A DNA stretch of 64,000 bases from Tenodera sinensis (GCA_030765045.1 CM060964.1:147744065-147808064); one strand, 5' to 3'; positions 45,881 through 57,515 are shown, counted from the first letter of the stretch. The notes: generated by a model not told the origin, from the letters alone. Translations and numbers: made by a program.

Positions 45881-46260
45881 GTTTTTTTAAACTTTTTTTT
45901 ACTTTTTTTTGGCTATGTCCGGTTTTTTTTGTTTTTTTGTTTTGTTTTTTTTGTTTTTTTTAAGTATTTAATTATTCCCTTTGTAACTACAAGGAAATAA
46001 AATAGGATAATTTGTACAAATGTTTATCTTTTTTTTGAGTCTGTTGGCACTCATGAAGAGAGAACTAATCTTAATGCAAAATTGAAGGAACACTATAGTT
46101 TTGCTGAGGAAGCAAGTAATTTGTTTATAAAGAAAGCAAAATGAGTGCAAAGCTGCTGGAAGTGAAGAAGCTTCGTTTTTTTTAAAGTTTTTTATTTAGT
46201 TTTTTTTTTTTAGTTTTTTATTTTATTTTTTTTTTATTTCATTTTTTTAGTATATATATA
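45880..46260. repeat. T-rich low-complexity tract in two blocks
   Basis: Blocks of T8-T10 separated by G, A or AA at 45880-45962 and 46178-46250, split by about 200 bp of ordinary sequence. The right block is where the poly(A) tail of the minus-strand LINE is expected. The left block may be a second tail or target-site A-richness. Confidence 0.7.
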
Positions 46261-46293
46261 CATATTATTTTGATTATAGTTGCATTGTCCTAT

Positions 46294-49200
46294 TTAAAGT
46301 GCAAGGCGTGTTATGTACGGCTGCATTGATTTGCTAAGACCAGAAGTTATCAGTTGCCAGCGTGCCTGTCTCACAAAACTGACCCAATCCTTCCTCTGCG
46401 CCACTGGGCCATTATTCTGTTTAAGGATCCAGTACAATGTTCCCATTACCAGCCAAACTACACAGCGTTGGAGTGCAGTATTCTGAAAATGAAATTCCAA
46501 ACGCTGGAGCTTCTCAAGGCATGGTGGAGCTTGCGGTGGGCACCATTTGGCGATGTAAGTCCGGAGCTCTACCCAGATGACTTCAACCTGCTTACAGGAA
46601 GCAATCCGGTGGTCCAGTGTGTCAACGGCGGCACAAGATGGACATTGGTTTGACTGTGCCCTTCCATGTCGCCAGAGTTTATCCGCTGTCGGTATAGTCT
46701 CATTTAATACCTCATAGGTGGTTTCCTGCCAATCACTGGGCACATGTTTGCAAAATAAATTCTGCCAGATCACTTTCCACTTCCTGGTATATTTCTCTGC
46801 CACTCTGGGAACCAGATGAACTGTCGTGAGCATACGGTAGTGGTTCCGGGTGCATTCGAAGGCCGTAATGTCATCGCTGTTGTCCAGAATTCGTTTTAGG
46901 TGAAGGACAGTGGGTTTAAATCCGTTGAGCGCCACCTGAGGGTTATGCAGCTGTTCCTTCCAGAAATTTTGGTCAATTGATGAGCCAGATCCGCGCACTG
47001 ATTGTGTGGCGGTTTTCCCCAATAAGGCCATGCATTTCTTGGCAATGTCCACTAAGCCGCAACCGCCTTGGGACGGAGGCAAACGTAGTTGAGGCCGTTT
47101 CACCTTATATGCTTTTCCAGTCCACAAAAAGTAACCAAGGAGTTGTTCCAGTTTCTGTGCGTCACGTTTTGAAATCGGCAGAATCTGTGCCACACACCAA
47201 ATTTTGCTTAGACCATAAGTATGCAGGTACCAGATGCGTTGTAGCAAATTCAGGTTCCGGATCCTCTCCATGGATAAGGAATGGCGTAAACTATTAATTT
47301 TTTCCCTCCAGTTAACTGCAATAGTATCTTCTATATTTGCCATACAGCATATACCAAGTATCCTTGTAGTAGTGACACATTGCATCCCCAAGGTCTGTGG
47401 CGGTTCCGGCCAATTTCCTAATATTAGGATCTCCGATTTCTCAGCATTTAACACTGCACCGGACATCGTTGTGTACTGCTCCAATCCCTGTTGCATGGTC
47501 GTCATATCTTCATTATCTGCAGCCACCACAGTCACATCATCAGCATAGGCTGTAAGTGTGAACCGTTCATTGTATACACTGACTCCTCGCATGGTTTATT
47601 GCAACCTCTGGAGTAAAGGATTCAATGCCAATGAGAACAATCCCATTGATAGCGGGCAGCCTTGACGTACTGATCGTTTTATTCGTACCGGCCTGGAAAA
47701 CCATCCGTTCCATAAGACTCGAGACTGTGCCGTGCCGTAGAGTCCCTGAATAAGATTGATTACCGGCACTGGAAATTTCGCAGCCGTTAAGCAGTTCCAC
47801 AGATACGAATGGCGCACTCTATCAAAAGCCTGTTGAAAGTCGAGATTGATCAAAGCCACCGCTTTATTTTCTCTGCGTAGATGGATCAACGTGTCACGCA
47901 GTTCCGCCAATGTGACAATAATGTTCTTTTTCGATATTGCCGCTTGGTTACAATGCATGATTTCTGCATATGCACCTTTTAATCGGTTAGCCAGAACTTT
48001 CGCAAATAACTTATAATCGGCGTTTATCAGCGTTATTGGACGATAGTCCTTCATGGTGACGGTTTTCTGTTTCTTCGGCACCAGGGTGATAACACCATCC
48101 GCGAAGGTTGCGGGAAACACTGCTGTCTCCCACAGTTCCGCATATACTTCTATCACTTCGTTCTTGATTATTGGCCCGAACTTTCTATAGAATTCATAGG
48201 TGAGCCCATCAGGACCTGGTGAAGTGTGTCGACTGGCTTGTTGAATGGCGACCAACACCTCCCACTCCGTGATAGGGCTGGTAAGTATTTTTGCGGATTC
48301 CTGGGTGATGCCGGTGTCAAACAGTTCATGTTCCACACGCCTATAAGGGGTGTCTGCTTCTGGTGCTTCTTGAAATAAAGTATGAAAATGATCCGCTATA
48401 AGCTGGAGCTGGGCGCGCGTTCCAACATGGGCAGTTCCAGTGTGTGCGTCCCGTATTGTTTGAGGATATCTTCCATGTCCCTTCTGCCGCTCCTTTGCGA
48501 AATAATAAAATGAGTTCTGTTCCGCTTCATGCATGGATTTCACTTTGGCTCGAACTTTGTGTCCTTCCAGCTGGTGTAAGTGTTTTAATTTGATGATTTC
48601 TTTTACTTTTTTTATCTCCGTCTGCACCTCATAACCTTCCCTTTGCTTCAGATACAGCCCCCACAGCGCCTCATTGTAAAAATGTAGTAGCTGCTTCTTG
48701 GCCTGTGCCCTCACAATACCCATGGATTTAAATAGGGAACGAATCGCTGGTTTTGCCGTGTTCACCCACCAAAAACTCTTCCGAGTTGAACTTCTAAAGG
48801 CCGACTGTAACTGAAGTCATTTGATTTGAAATTGTTTCCGAATGTCTGTGTCCTCCAGCATAGAATTATTGAGTTTCCAGTAGCCACGGCCGGCCGTCTC
48901 ATGCCTTATTTCATTTATTTGCAATTGACATAACACTGCATGATGGTCGCTAAAAGCCACCGGAATGACCCAAATTCGATGGACATTTGGAGCCATTCCG
49001 GGAGATAACTACTGTCGATCGATGCGTGAGGCAGAAGTGTTGCGGATAAAAGTGAATTCCACTTCATTCCCATGCTTGATCTCCCATGCGTCAAGCAGTT
49101 GCAACTGTGACACTAGGTGTTGTAGCATGATGCTAAAATTCGTAGCACCTTTTTGATCCTTCGCCTGCAGCGTGCAATTGAAGTCGCCTGCTAGCAGAAG

Positions 49201-49497
49201 CTCCTTGCCTTGTAGCAAATGCGGGGTTACATCGGTTTGAAAGAAACGCTCTCTCTCGTGTCTATTCTGTGTCCCAGCTGGAGCATATATGTTAACCAGG
49301 ACGGTCTCTTCCAAAGTAGCGGAGAGGACCCGGCCGTCGGGATCCATCTGAAAATTCTGCAGGGGAAGTCCCTTCCTGTACACTATTGCCGTTCCTCTGC
49401 CGTTTAAATCTAGGTTAACTTTATAGTCGTAATTGTAAAGAGCATCCAAGTTGTAAGTATTTACTTCTTGGAGAAACCATATGTCAATGTTGTTCAC
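46294..49497 (-). pseudogene. LINE ORF2: endonuclease - reverse transcriptase - CCHC
   Basis: One frame runs from 49497 to 46294 with only three in-frame stops (near 49009, 48817 and 47596) and no frameshift seen. Order: endonuclease (IDIWFLQEVN, NIYAPAG, LLLAGDFNCTL, SRIDR, and after the first stop an SDHHAVL active-site His motif); linker; RT (SPGPDGLTYEFYRKF, ALINLDFQQAFDRV with the first catalytic Asp, SVRQGCPLSM, then AYADDVTVVA with the YADD box at about 47545); C-terminal CPSCAAVDTLDHRIASC zinc-knuckle region near 46640. The enzyme nicks target DNA and primes cDNA synthesis. Absence of frameshifts suggests this copy is comparatively young. The missing endonuclease N-terminus excludes activity. 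Confidence 0.88.
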
Positions 49498-49507
49498 CTG
49501 GAGGAAA

Positions 49508-49879
49508 CTATTGAGCCGTTCCGTAACGCTGCAACGCTGCTTTTAAGACCTCTGCCGGGAGCTCTGGGGGTACATCAAACACTCGGACATTGACAGCATT
49601 ACCGGTCACGTGTTCGATAAGCACTTTAGTCATCTCACCATTCATGTATGTGAAAGGTGTTTCCGCCGAGAAGGTATTGAGGGTTTTCTCCAGCAAGAGT
49701 GCTGATATTAATTTAACATAAATTGCCCGTTCACTTGCGATTAACTGTGTTGTATCCACTTGTTCCGCATTTAACCGTAATGTATCTGCTATGAACTCAT
49801 GCACTTCATATGCCGACGGTCGCGTTGCACTTAAAGCAAACTTGATCCGGAGGGTATTTTTTCTCGCGTACATTTCCAT
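49508..49879 (-). pseudogene. LINE ORF1 (gag-like) N-terminal fragment
   Basis: 123 codons from MEMYARKNTLRIKFALSA. It includes LIASERAIYVKLIS and NVRVFDVPPELPAEVLKAAL, a fold typical of the RNA-binding ORF1 of Tx1-like LINEs (V.V..LP.E.....V..AL..YG). It is cut off at YGTAQ before the expected zinc knuckles by the deletion junction near 49508. Confidence 0.65.
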
Positions 49880-49900
49880 TTCTTTTCACTGTTAAATTTA

Positions 49901-50424
49901 GCTGATCTACTCACTTTAAATTCCTACACTTGGTGATAGACAATATCACTCACAGTGTGGTGTATGTCTTTCTTGCTCTCACTCACTGTCACGCCACACA
50001 CGCTGTAGACAAATCAACCGGTTCTCCTGGTACGTCCGCTCTGTCCAAGCGCTCGGGCTTGACTGAAGGTTAATCAGGGCTGCCGAGTCTCGTTGTACCT
50101 CACAGTAAAGTAGGCTATCTACCAGTGCTACTAAAATGTACTGGATGAATATGTTGGAATACTGTGTGCTTGAATTTCGCTGACAGTGCGTTGCATTCTT
50201 TGTCAATCGGGCGCAGATAACTTTACCCTGTACTTTTCTAAATACTTAATGTGACCAGCCGACATTATCTTGGGAGTTGTAGATAGAAATCTCAAAAATT
50301 GTGTCGTCAGTCTATGCAGGCAGAGGTTGCTCAGCATAATATCGGATGGTATAAATAAATTCGCTTTTTTCTCACTAATTCCAAGCAATAGCTTGGTTTC
50401 GTATAAATAAAAATGTTCTGCTCA
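49901..50424. other. no recognisable gene
   Basis: Flank of the LINE and of the SINE. No motif seen; short minus-strand frames are unsupported. Confidence 0.4.
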
Positions 50425-50605
50425 ATCTCCTCACACGAGTTCAAATCCGACCCAGACCGAAGGTTTTTAAGCGTGCTTAAAAACGACAGCTCCATGTCAG
50501 TAGATTTATTGGCATGTAAAAGAACTCCTGCGGGACAAAATTCCGGCACACCGGCGATGCTGATGTGATCCTGGCAATTGACAGTGTCGTTAAGTAACAT
50601 TTTTT
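50425..50605 (+). repeat. tRNA-derived SINE, family A, copy 3
   Basis: B box GAGTTCAAATCCGACCC (50437-50453), TTTTTAAGCGTGCTTAAAAA palindrome, ACGACAGCTCCATG, AGTAGATTTATTGGCATG, AAAAGAACTCCTGCGGGACA and the end GACAGTGTCGTTAAGTAAC. The A box upstream is poorly kept. Best-preserved body of the family in this window. Confidence 0.8.
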
Positions 50606-50829
50606 TTCAACCGCCTCGCGAGCTAAAGCTTGCTAACCTTGACCGCCGAGCTATTGCTCGCGAAATGGTACAAATAAAAACAAGCCTTGCTCATTGTTAG
50701 CAAGCCTTTGCTCGCTACCTTTTGAGGTAGCTTGCTCAACCAGAGTTATTACCATGGCGGAGTTCATCATGGTGGTTCCTCAATGGAAAATAACAAATTT
50801 ACACAAGACGCACAGACTCTAATGTGAGT
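50606..50829. other. no gene; repeated CTTGCTC/GCAAGC words
   Basis: Short repeats GCTTGCTAAC, AGCAAGCC, TTGCTCGC and AGCTTGCTCAA recur on both strands over 150 bp upstream of the Harbinger remnant. They could be subterminal transposase-binding repeats of that element. Confidence 0.35.
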
Positions 50830-51370
50830 AGATGCAAGCAATAAAATTATTCCGGTTTGACCAAGAAAATGTAGACTGGCTTGCTCAATATTCTGTACTG
50901 GAGTGAAATGAAACATCCGGTGGAGGTCTAACAATATTGAAAAAATGCAAAGTTTTTAAGGTATGTAGGAGATCCTGGTTTTCAAGCTGGTGTTGCAGAG
51001 AATCTTGGTGTTACACAGGCTACGATCTCAAATACCTTCAGAGGAAGTCGTTAACGCTACCAACACTAGAGTTAGGAATTGAATACAGTTTCCTACAACT
51101 GCTGATGTTTTTCAGGAAGTCAAGGCGGAGTGATCAGAGCATCATACTTTCCCTGATGCAAGGGGCAGTGGTTTGTACTCATATTCTAATAAGGAAACCA
51201 AATATACACGGTGACGAGTACATCAAGGGGAAAGGAGTTCCCAGCATCAATGTGCAGGCTACGTGCAACGCAAATGAAAGATTTAAGAGTGTTGTCGCAT
51301 GATGACCGGGGTCTATGTACGATTCTCGGATATGGAAACATCCAGGTGCTTACATAGCTTATATCTAAAG
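50830..51370 (+). pseudogene. PIF/Harbinger transposase fragment
   Basis: Across frames: VDWLAQY, a run ending in GDPGFQAGVAENLGVTQATI (about 50960-51030, helix-turn-helix), FPTTADVFQEVKAEW and HTFPDARGS (51090-51160), then VVCTHILIRKPNIHGDEYIK, GVPSINVQATCNANERF (51170-51290) and a degraded W.GS..DSR..K block to 51345. In HARBI1-like enzymes the first catalytic Asp lies in GA.DCTH; here the position reads VVCTH, Asp to Val. Three frameshifts or more. The Myb-like partner gene is not present. Confidence 0.85.
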
Positions 51371-52509
51371 AGTTTCCTATAAAATAAGTCCAATATGAAA
51401 CCTTTTCACAAAGTAGTTATAGCTTTAATTCAAAATAACACTTTTGAAAATCTTGGAATTGCCCGTTTTATATGTTGCATAAATTTTAATCGCCCAGTTA
51501 CAGAGATCAATATATGATCCCAAAGCAAAGGTGGCAGCGATCTACTTTCAGTATATCACTTGTGATAGGTTCAGTGCCATCAAATTAAGGAAATCAGTTT
51601 TTAAATTTGGAACGGACAATAGCCATATGTTGGAAGTTCGGAGAAATCTCAATTACTGTTTCAATAAACCTCCCCCCCCCCCCCAGAAAAAATTACGTAA
51701 ACAGTGTGCTTTATTTAGATATACATTTTTTGTGTGGAAAGATTTCGTCTATAACATAAAAATGTTTACCAGTTATACAAATGTCATTCAGAATGACAAG
51801 GACTCCACAGGCTATTCCCACAACATTAAAGTTATACCTACATTTTAACTGTCATGTAAATATTCTAAACATATGCCATTTTAATCAAAATGCGAGTATA
51901 GTGGCCATATTTGAGAAAATAAATAACTTCCAATATTTATCCATGTAAAAGATGGTTTTAATGGGAAATTTCGATAAAGTCGTGCCAGACTCTTGGAGAA
52001 TACTAAACTTCAATAAGAAATTTGGTATTTAATAACTGCTTTGGTTTTGATGTTCACACACATACACACGCGCGCGCGGCGCACCTAGACCTTTTTCTAT
52101 TTCCCTTTTCCTTTTTTTTCACTCAGGAAGTAACAGAAGGTGTATTTCTGGTTAAATCTCGATATCGAATTTTTGGGCGCAATGCAATAATTCCTCTACT
52201 ATAACTTAAGTCAGGCATCGGCAAACATGTACTCAATAAGGTATCAATGTGACGTCTCAACATGCAACCCGCAATGCACATGACGTAATGTAGAACAGGG
52301 GATGGCATTGACCTTCGTTCAGTCAGTGGTACACTCACTCACTATAGAGTACATCAAGGAATAGCACACATACTTGAATCCAGCTGTTTTGCTCTACAAT
52401 ACTTTAGGTAGGCCTAGATATTTGAGCAATATATTTCAATTCACTTCTATTTGCAATGTACCTTGAAAATCTAGTGCTTTATCACAAGAAACAACTCTCA
52501 GTGTAGCGC
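51371..52509. other. no recognisable gene
   Basis: AT-rich DNA with a C run near 51672-51683 and a CACACA/CGCGCG patch near 52053-52082. CAGGCATCGGCAAAC at 52212-52226 resembles a hAT terminal repeat, but a mirrored partner was not found. Confidence 0.4.
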
Positions 52510-54440
52510 GTAAATTATCATCTGTTAATCGCGATCATTGCTTCGATTTTACAAGTTTCAGTTTGGAAAAAAATTGTTCGCAAACATATGTGAATCCAAA
52601 CATAGCTGCAATGGCGACAGCGGACGATCTAAGAGATGTATATGTACTAGTATCTGCTTTCAGATTTTTAAATATATCCAAATCAGTCAATTCTTTACAC
52701 TGCAATTGAATATACGTATCACATTGCAAATCAGCGACTTCCTGCTGTAATTCTGGCTTAACCTTATCTAAATCTATTGCAAAAGGATTAGCAAAAAGAG
52801 CAAACTCATCTTCCATGGATTTAAAATCACTGAATCGACTTACTACTTTATCTAAAAGACCAGTATATTTATTCAGATTTGTTGTTACAGAAATATTCGG
52901 AAGAGGTTTTAGACGTGAAATATGGTGAAACTCTTTTCTCCTGAGATTTGATTTCCATAAATCTGTCATATTTACGAATAATCTAACCATGCCATACATA
53001 TAAACCATTTCCCGGAAGACGACGATTAAGATTATTGAAATGTTGAGAAATGTCAGTGAGGAAGGCTAAATCACTTATCCAATCTTCATTTCCCAATTCA
53101 TGGGTGTCTATATTCCAAAAAACAAAGAAAGAAAAAGGAAATTTTAAGACATATTCAGTACAACATAAACATATATTGCAATTAAGCATTGATATCAACA
53201 TACCTGCCCCTTCAGGAATTGAGAAATCACTTCACGCATTTCGAAAAATCGTTTGAGCATGTTTCCTCTGCTTGACCATCTGACTTCTGCGTAGTAGAAG
53301 ACTTCGTCTTCATAAGAAAGTCCTAAATCTTCCAGTACTTTACGAAATTTTCGGTGTTTCGAGCAGTTTTATTTTATTTTATTTATAGTCTGTACAACTA
53401 TGTCTATTACATGTTTCATATTTAGTATTTTTGCCCATAATGCTTCCTGATGTATTATACAATGAAAACATTTTATGTTATTGATTATTTCCATTTCATT
53501 TAAATAACGTTTCACTCTACCAATTAGACCTTTTTTCCACCAGTCATATTTCGAGCCCCATCTGTTACTATGGATACAAGATTTTCTTTAGATTTAGTTT
53601 TTCTTTTACACATTTCTTAAATGCTTGGACTAATTCTACCCTTGTTGTATGTTCCCTAAGTGGAATCACTTTATGCATTATTCTTGTATCGAGAGGTTGT
53701 TAGTAACTCCACGAATGAAAATTACCAATTGTGCTGTGTAGACGTTGTCAGCGCTTTCATCCAACGCGAGAGAAACGGCTATAAATTCATGGACCTCGGA
53801 TTGTAGTCCTTTTTCGGTTATTTCGTCTATTTTATGTATCCTTCTCTGTATGATTGATGGTGATAATGCAATATTACTAAAATATCATATTGTTCAGGGC
53901 AAATTATGTTGGCAACTTTACTCACACAATTTGTATGAAATCTCCATCACTAAAACACCTCAGTGACTGAGCAATCTCCAAAGCAACAGCATAACTGGCG
54001 TGAAGTTGTCTATCAGTTATAATATTTGAATTAATATTAGGTGTATTATCTGAATACTCTGCAATTGATTAGCCCGATCTAGACCTGCAAAAAATAACAG
54101 GAATGAAGGACATTACGCCAGAGTTATGCGACTTTAAATCGTGGTGTAAATTTATGAATACATGCTTATCTGTAATTGTATAGTGATATAAATACATTAT
54201 GTATCATAATGTCACTTGATGTTCCATTGATTATGCCTTTTTGAACTTTAGAGCACAGCAAATATCTTACGTTGACTTCTTGTGCGTAGCAAAAATTCTT
54301 CTCCTCCCACGATTCTTGAAACGCACGTTTCCGCACAGCCACCCTTGACTTTGACAGAGACAGGTTTAGAAGTACAACAGGACAGTCCACCCGTGATCGA
54401 TGTGTATGCACTGCAAGTTAAGGCTGCGAGGGAGGGGGAA
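52510..54440 (-). pseudogene. hAT transposase, GTF2IRD2/ZBED-like, with a 96-bp intron
   Basis: N-terminal BED-type region at 54340-54200 (KRAFQESWEEKNF, YLLCSKVQKGI). The catalytic region at 53790-53480 in changing frames includes an ADNVYTAQLVIFIRGV-like block and NIKCFHCIIHQ-type sequence. The C-terminal half at 53200-52535 has THELGNEDWISDLAFLTDIS, MEDEFALFANPFAIDLDKV and AIAAMFGFTYVCEQFFSKLK. The hAT core residues are partly lost to frameshifts. A GT...AG intron fits 53203-53108: the joined reading frame across it is continuous (SIPEGA then DTHELGNED). Domesticated relatives in vertebrates exist (GTF2IRD2), but the many breaks here show a dead transposon. Confidence 0.82.
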
Positions 54441-54772
54441 ACAGAGTAAGCGCTGCCCCTGATTCATCATACTCGTAATTGCGAGGCCTCATTGAGTACA
54501 TTACACCCGTCACACTTGGATTGGAGGATTGGAAACACAAATAACTGTATCTGCAGCACGACAAGGAGTGGCGTTGGTGGCACTGCTAGACTCGTACGAA
54601 AAGCTGATTGGCTGATTCAAGTTTTGAAATTTTGTAACGAAAACAAATGAAACGTTCTGGAAGCGTGAGTCATCGTGCGTGTTGGAAAAATAAGTTTTTC
54701 GTCGCAAAATGATCTTCGTCAGAGAGGCAATTATACATTTCCATTATTTCTACTTAATATAGGGCAAGGGAA
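54441..54772. other. no recognisable gene
   Basis: A 65-codon minus-strand frame at 54510-54707 has no motif I can name. Confidence 0.35.
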
Positions 54773-54910
54773 GACAACTTCGGGCCGTGTGACGTATTTA
54801 AACGAAGAGCCAGCTTGTACGTTCGTGTGATGTCAGCGAGAGCGGTGCTGCCTGGATCAACGGCGCTACTTGCACAAAACTGAATGAATATGAAAAATGT
54901 TATTTGAGCA
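54773..54910 (+). repeat. direct repeat R1, copy 1
   Basis: GAAGACAACTTCGGGCCGTG, GTATTTAAACGAAGAGCCAG and the end AACTGAATGAATATGAAAAA are shared with 57903-58063. Copy 2 has a TATTGCTATG insertion. Unclassified. Confidence 0.85.
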
Positions 54911-55034
54911 TGTTTACAATATATAACAATATATGGCATAAAGCCGAAATGTAATTATTTATAATCTGTGACTATTCCGTAATTGAAACAGCATTAAAAT
55001 TACGATGTCGCGCACGCCGTTTCCTCTTCCCCGC

Positions 55035-55101
55035 TGTGACGTCACACGTTCACAGGCCTTCGATGGGAGCATGTGAACTGAGTGAGCTGACGTCACAGCA
55101 G
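55035..55101. repeat. imperfect hairpin with two TGACGTCA motifs
   Basis: GCTGTGACGTCACACGTTCA at the left and TGAACTGAGTGAGCTGACGT..CACAGC at the right are inverted around GGCCTTCGATGGGAGCA. Each arm contains the palindromic octamer TGACGTCA (a CRE/ATF-type site in animals). Whether it is regulatory is unknown. Confidence 0.7.
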
Positions 55102-56249
55102 CGATACCTGTCTTCCCCTGATATAGGATATGTCGAGAAGAGATGCCGCAGTAGCAGAGATATAGTTGACCGAAATGAAGCCAGATGTCAGCACAAACTA
55201 GACATTGTATTCCTTTTCTTACTTTTAGAGTATTACATTGTATTTCTTTCCCAGTCCAGCAATCACGCCGTCAAAGATTGCGTCGTCATTCTGTTGACGA
55301 GCGTGTGTGTGAATGGTGTGTGTTGTGTTCTTTGTTAACGCAGTCGCTACCGAAATATATTGTAGACGTAAGTTTCATAAACATTCAGAAGGAACTGCAT
55401 AATGGTCGCAGGACAATGATGCTTCTGTATGTTAATATGTATGAGGCAATGAGATAATGTACGCTTTTATTATGCTTCAGCAGTGCCAATTTGTTGCATT
55501 ATGCCGTGCGGCATTTCACCTTCAACAATTTCAAAGATGTTTATTTCTAGGATATGCACGACGGAAAGTTGGAGTTAAAGGTATTCCTGTGATTATGGGT
55601 GTATAACTCGCAAGCTGTGCCTTTTTGGTGTCTAGTGCTGGTGCTGAATGTAGAGTGAAATGGTATGAAAGTGTTAAATGACGTGAAACGGTTAGAGGAC
55701 ATTTGTTGCCTTGCTGATAATGATCTAGTGAATGACAAAACAGATGTTCGCATTTGGAGCAATACAGTGTTGTGTATAATGTACGCAGAAGCCTCTTTGT
55801 GAGGTCATTTGTGCTTGCTACGCAAATATGTCAAATTATGTTATGTTATCGGGATGCTAGAAGGAACAAATAAAAGTGTCGAACATGTGTAATTGTTCCC
55901 AATTCCCTGTCAAATACCACATCCTAATGCTTGGTTGCAAGCTCACACAAAAACTTTGAGGCAGTTCATTAAAGTAGAAAATGTGTTACTTTATGCCATG
56001 CAGAGTAATTACTGGAAGCTTCAGAATTGAAAAAGAGATTTTGTTGTTGCTATTAAGAAAATTAGTCATTTGAACCTGCAACAATTACAGAACTCATTAA
56101 TATTTCATAAAAGCTTTTGATGCACAGACTATTGGACAATTTCAATAAAAAGGAATTATAACAAATAAACTAGTTTTACACCTGCTTACTTGTCAGTCTT
56201 AGCTGATCATATGTCTTAATGCCATATTGCTTCCGATGATGCCCAAAGT
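55102..56249. other. no recognisable gene
   Basis: Frames at 55036-55338 and 55185-55457 overlap in different frames and carry no motif. Confidence 0.4.
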
Positions 56250-56400
56250 TTAATACGCGAGCTTCCATAGCTGGTCCCTTCACTCTTGCTAGTCATTCAT
56301 CATCCTGACGATGGGAGAGATGTACACTCCCGAAACGTCGATCACTGCATCACTACACCTGGCTAGAAGCCCGAGAACATCTTGAATATTTCCATAGCTG
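56250..56400 (+). mobile_element. Penelope-like terminal fragment, second family
   Basis: Only the ribozyme-bearing end is present. AGTCATTCATCATC precedes the core, and after it come GATCACTGCATCACTACACC and TGGCTAGAAGCCCGAGAAC. The AGAAGCCCG-type tail parallels CACAAGCCCGG of the other Penelope ends in this window. Confidence 0.55.
56295..56345 (+). ncRNA. hammerhead ribozyme motif, second family (intact core)
   Basis: CTGACGA (56305-56311) matches CUGANGA fully. Then an extra T, stem II GGGAG/CTCCC (56313-56317, 56327-56331), GAAAC (56332-56336) and GTC (56337-56339). ATC before the core pairs with GAT after GTC as stem I. All invariant core bases are present. Confidence 0.7.
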
Positions 56401-57284
56401 TGATTGCAGTTTTTAAGAATGCCGTATTTATTAAAGAAAATAAAGGTTAATTTCCGTGAGCTTTAATATGCAACAATATTAACTATGGAAACTAACGCGT
56501 TAAACTTGACGCGCCAACGGTAGCAACATGGCGTTAGGCCGTACGATCAGCTGAGACTGACAGATGAGCAGGTGTGAAAAATACAGCCGTAGGAACTACC
56601 GGCAGCGTGAGCATTCGGGAGAGCGATTTCTTATACTTAAGTTCCAACGCAGCCCACTTGGAGCGCGTTTTGTTGACACAGTTTCACAACGTAGTTTCCC
56701 TTCTTTTCGATAGGTGTTCTGTGGAGTACATATTTGCCGATGCCTGCGTTAAGCGGTTGAAAAACTAAAACATTACGCAATAATCAGGGACTTGAATGTG
56801 AGCAGATGTAAACAATTATAATCTCGTTAAAAGGGGAAACGTGGACCTGCTTCCGCAGTATTTTCTTCCAAAGGGAAATGAAACACGAAGGGGACTTCTT
56901 AACAATGCTGAAAACACCTTAGGATGTTTTCATCCTTCCTGCGTACGATAACGCTAAACAGAATGATTGAGGTAATAGTGAGTGGATCTCATTACCGACT
57001 GATAAAGCAATCAAAGCGATACGTAGATCAGAAATTTGTGGAAATCAAAACCGGGTTATAACTGAAGACGTTTCTACAAAACCGACCCTATATTCAAATT
57101 ACCACGAAATGAAGCTCCTTCATCCGAAAGCCTTATAGAATCTTGGAATTAGCTATTGATATACAGGTGTACGAGTAAAGGATGTTAGTATAACTCTGCA
57201 TATACACGAGTATAAATTCTCTACTTTCTGTATATCAGTTGATAGTAAGTTGTCAAGTTTAGAAAATCACGGATTGAGTAGTCG
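56401..57284. other. no recognisable gene
   Basis: No coding similarity. A short frame at 56574-56768 has no motif. Confidence 0.4.
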
Positions 57285-57364
57285 GAAGCTTTCATGGCCG
57301 GAGTTTGAATTAGGGCTAGAGATTTCTTCCGGGCTTCAAAGCCATGGTCTGCTGAAGTGTAGAG

Positions 57365-57412
57365 GTCCAGACGTTTCGTCCACGCCTGCGGTGGACATCA
57401 TCGGTGGCGTGG
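57365..57412 (-). ncRNA. hammerhead-like motif, third family, minus strand
   Basis: On the minus strand: CCA, core CCGATGA, T, stem II GTCCACC..GGCGTGGAC, GAAAC, GTC, TGG. The U4 core position is C, which should weaken activity. The stem II loop contains GCA. Confidence 0.6.
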
Positions 57413-57515
57413 TCTGAGTCCTCTCGGCGAAGGTATATTGTGTATTCATATGAATACGGTACCTCCAGTCATAAACGATTCTGTTGTAACTGAACCTTCG
57501 CCGAGAAGACTCAGA

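Larger units (their letters stand above)
46178..49900 (-). mobile_element. Tx1/L1-like LINE with internal deletion between ORF1 and ORF2
   Basis: Minus-strand element: ORF1 fragment (49879-49508), then a junction that enters the endonuclease a few dozen residues after its start, a full RT and C-terminal zinc region, and an A-rich tail. The ORF1 C-terminus and endonuclease N-terminus are missing, so a deletion joined the two. Motif style of the RT (SPGPDGLTYEFYRKF, YRPITLINADYKLFAKVLAN) fits the Tx1/L1 group rather than the Jockey group. Confidence 0.75.

Noticed and set aside
46044..46143. Plus-strand coding fragment VGTHEERTNLNAKLKEHYSF..EEASNLF
   Set aside because: It faintly resembles a conserved block of an insect mobile-element protein, but only about 30 residues are present; too short to annotate.
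52212..52226. hAT terminal repeat CAGGCATCGGCAAAC for the hAT transposase at 52510-54440
   Set aside because: No inverted partner was found upstream of 54440, so the pairing is not supported.
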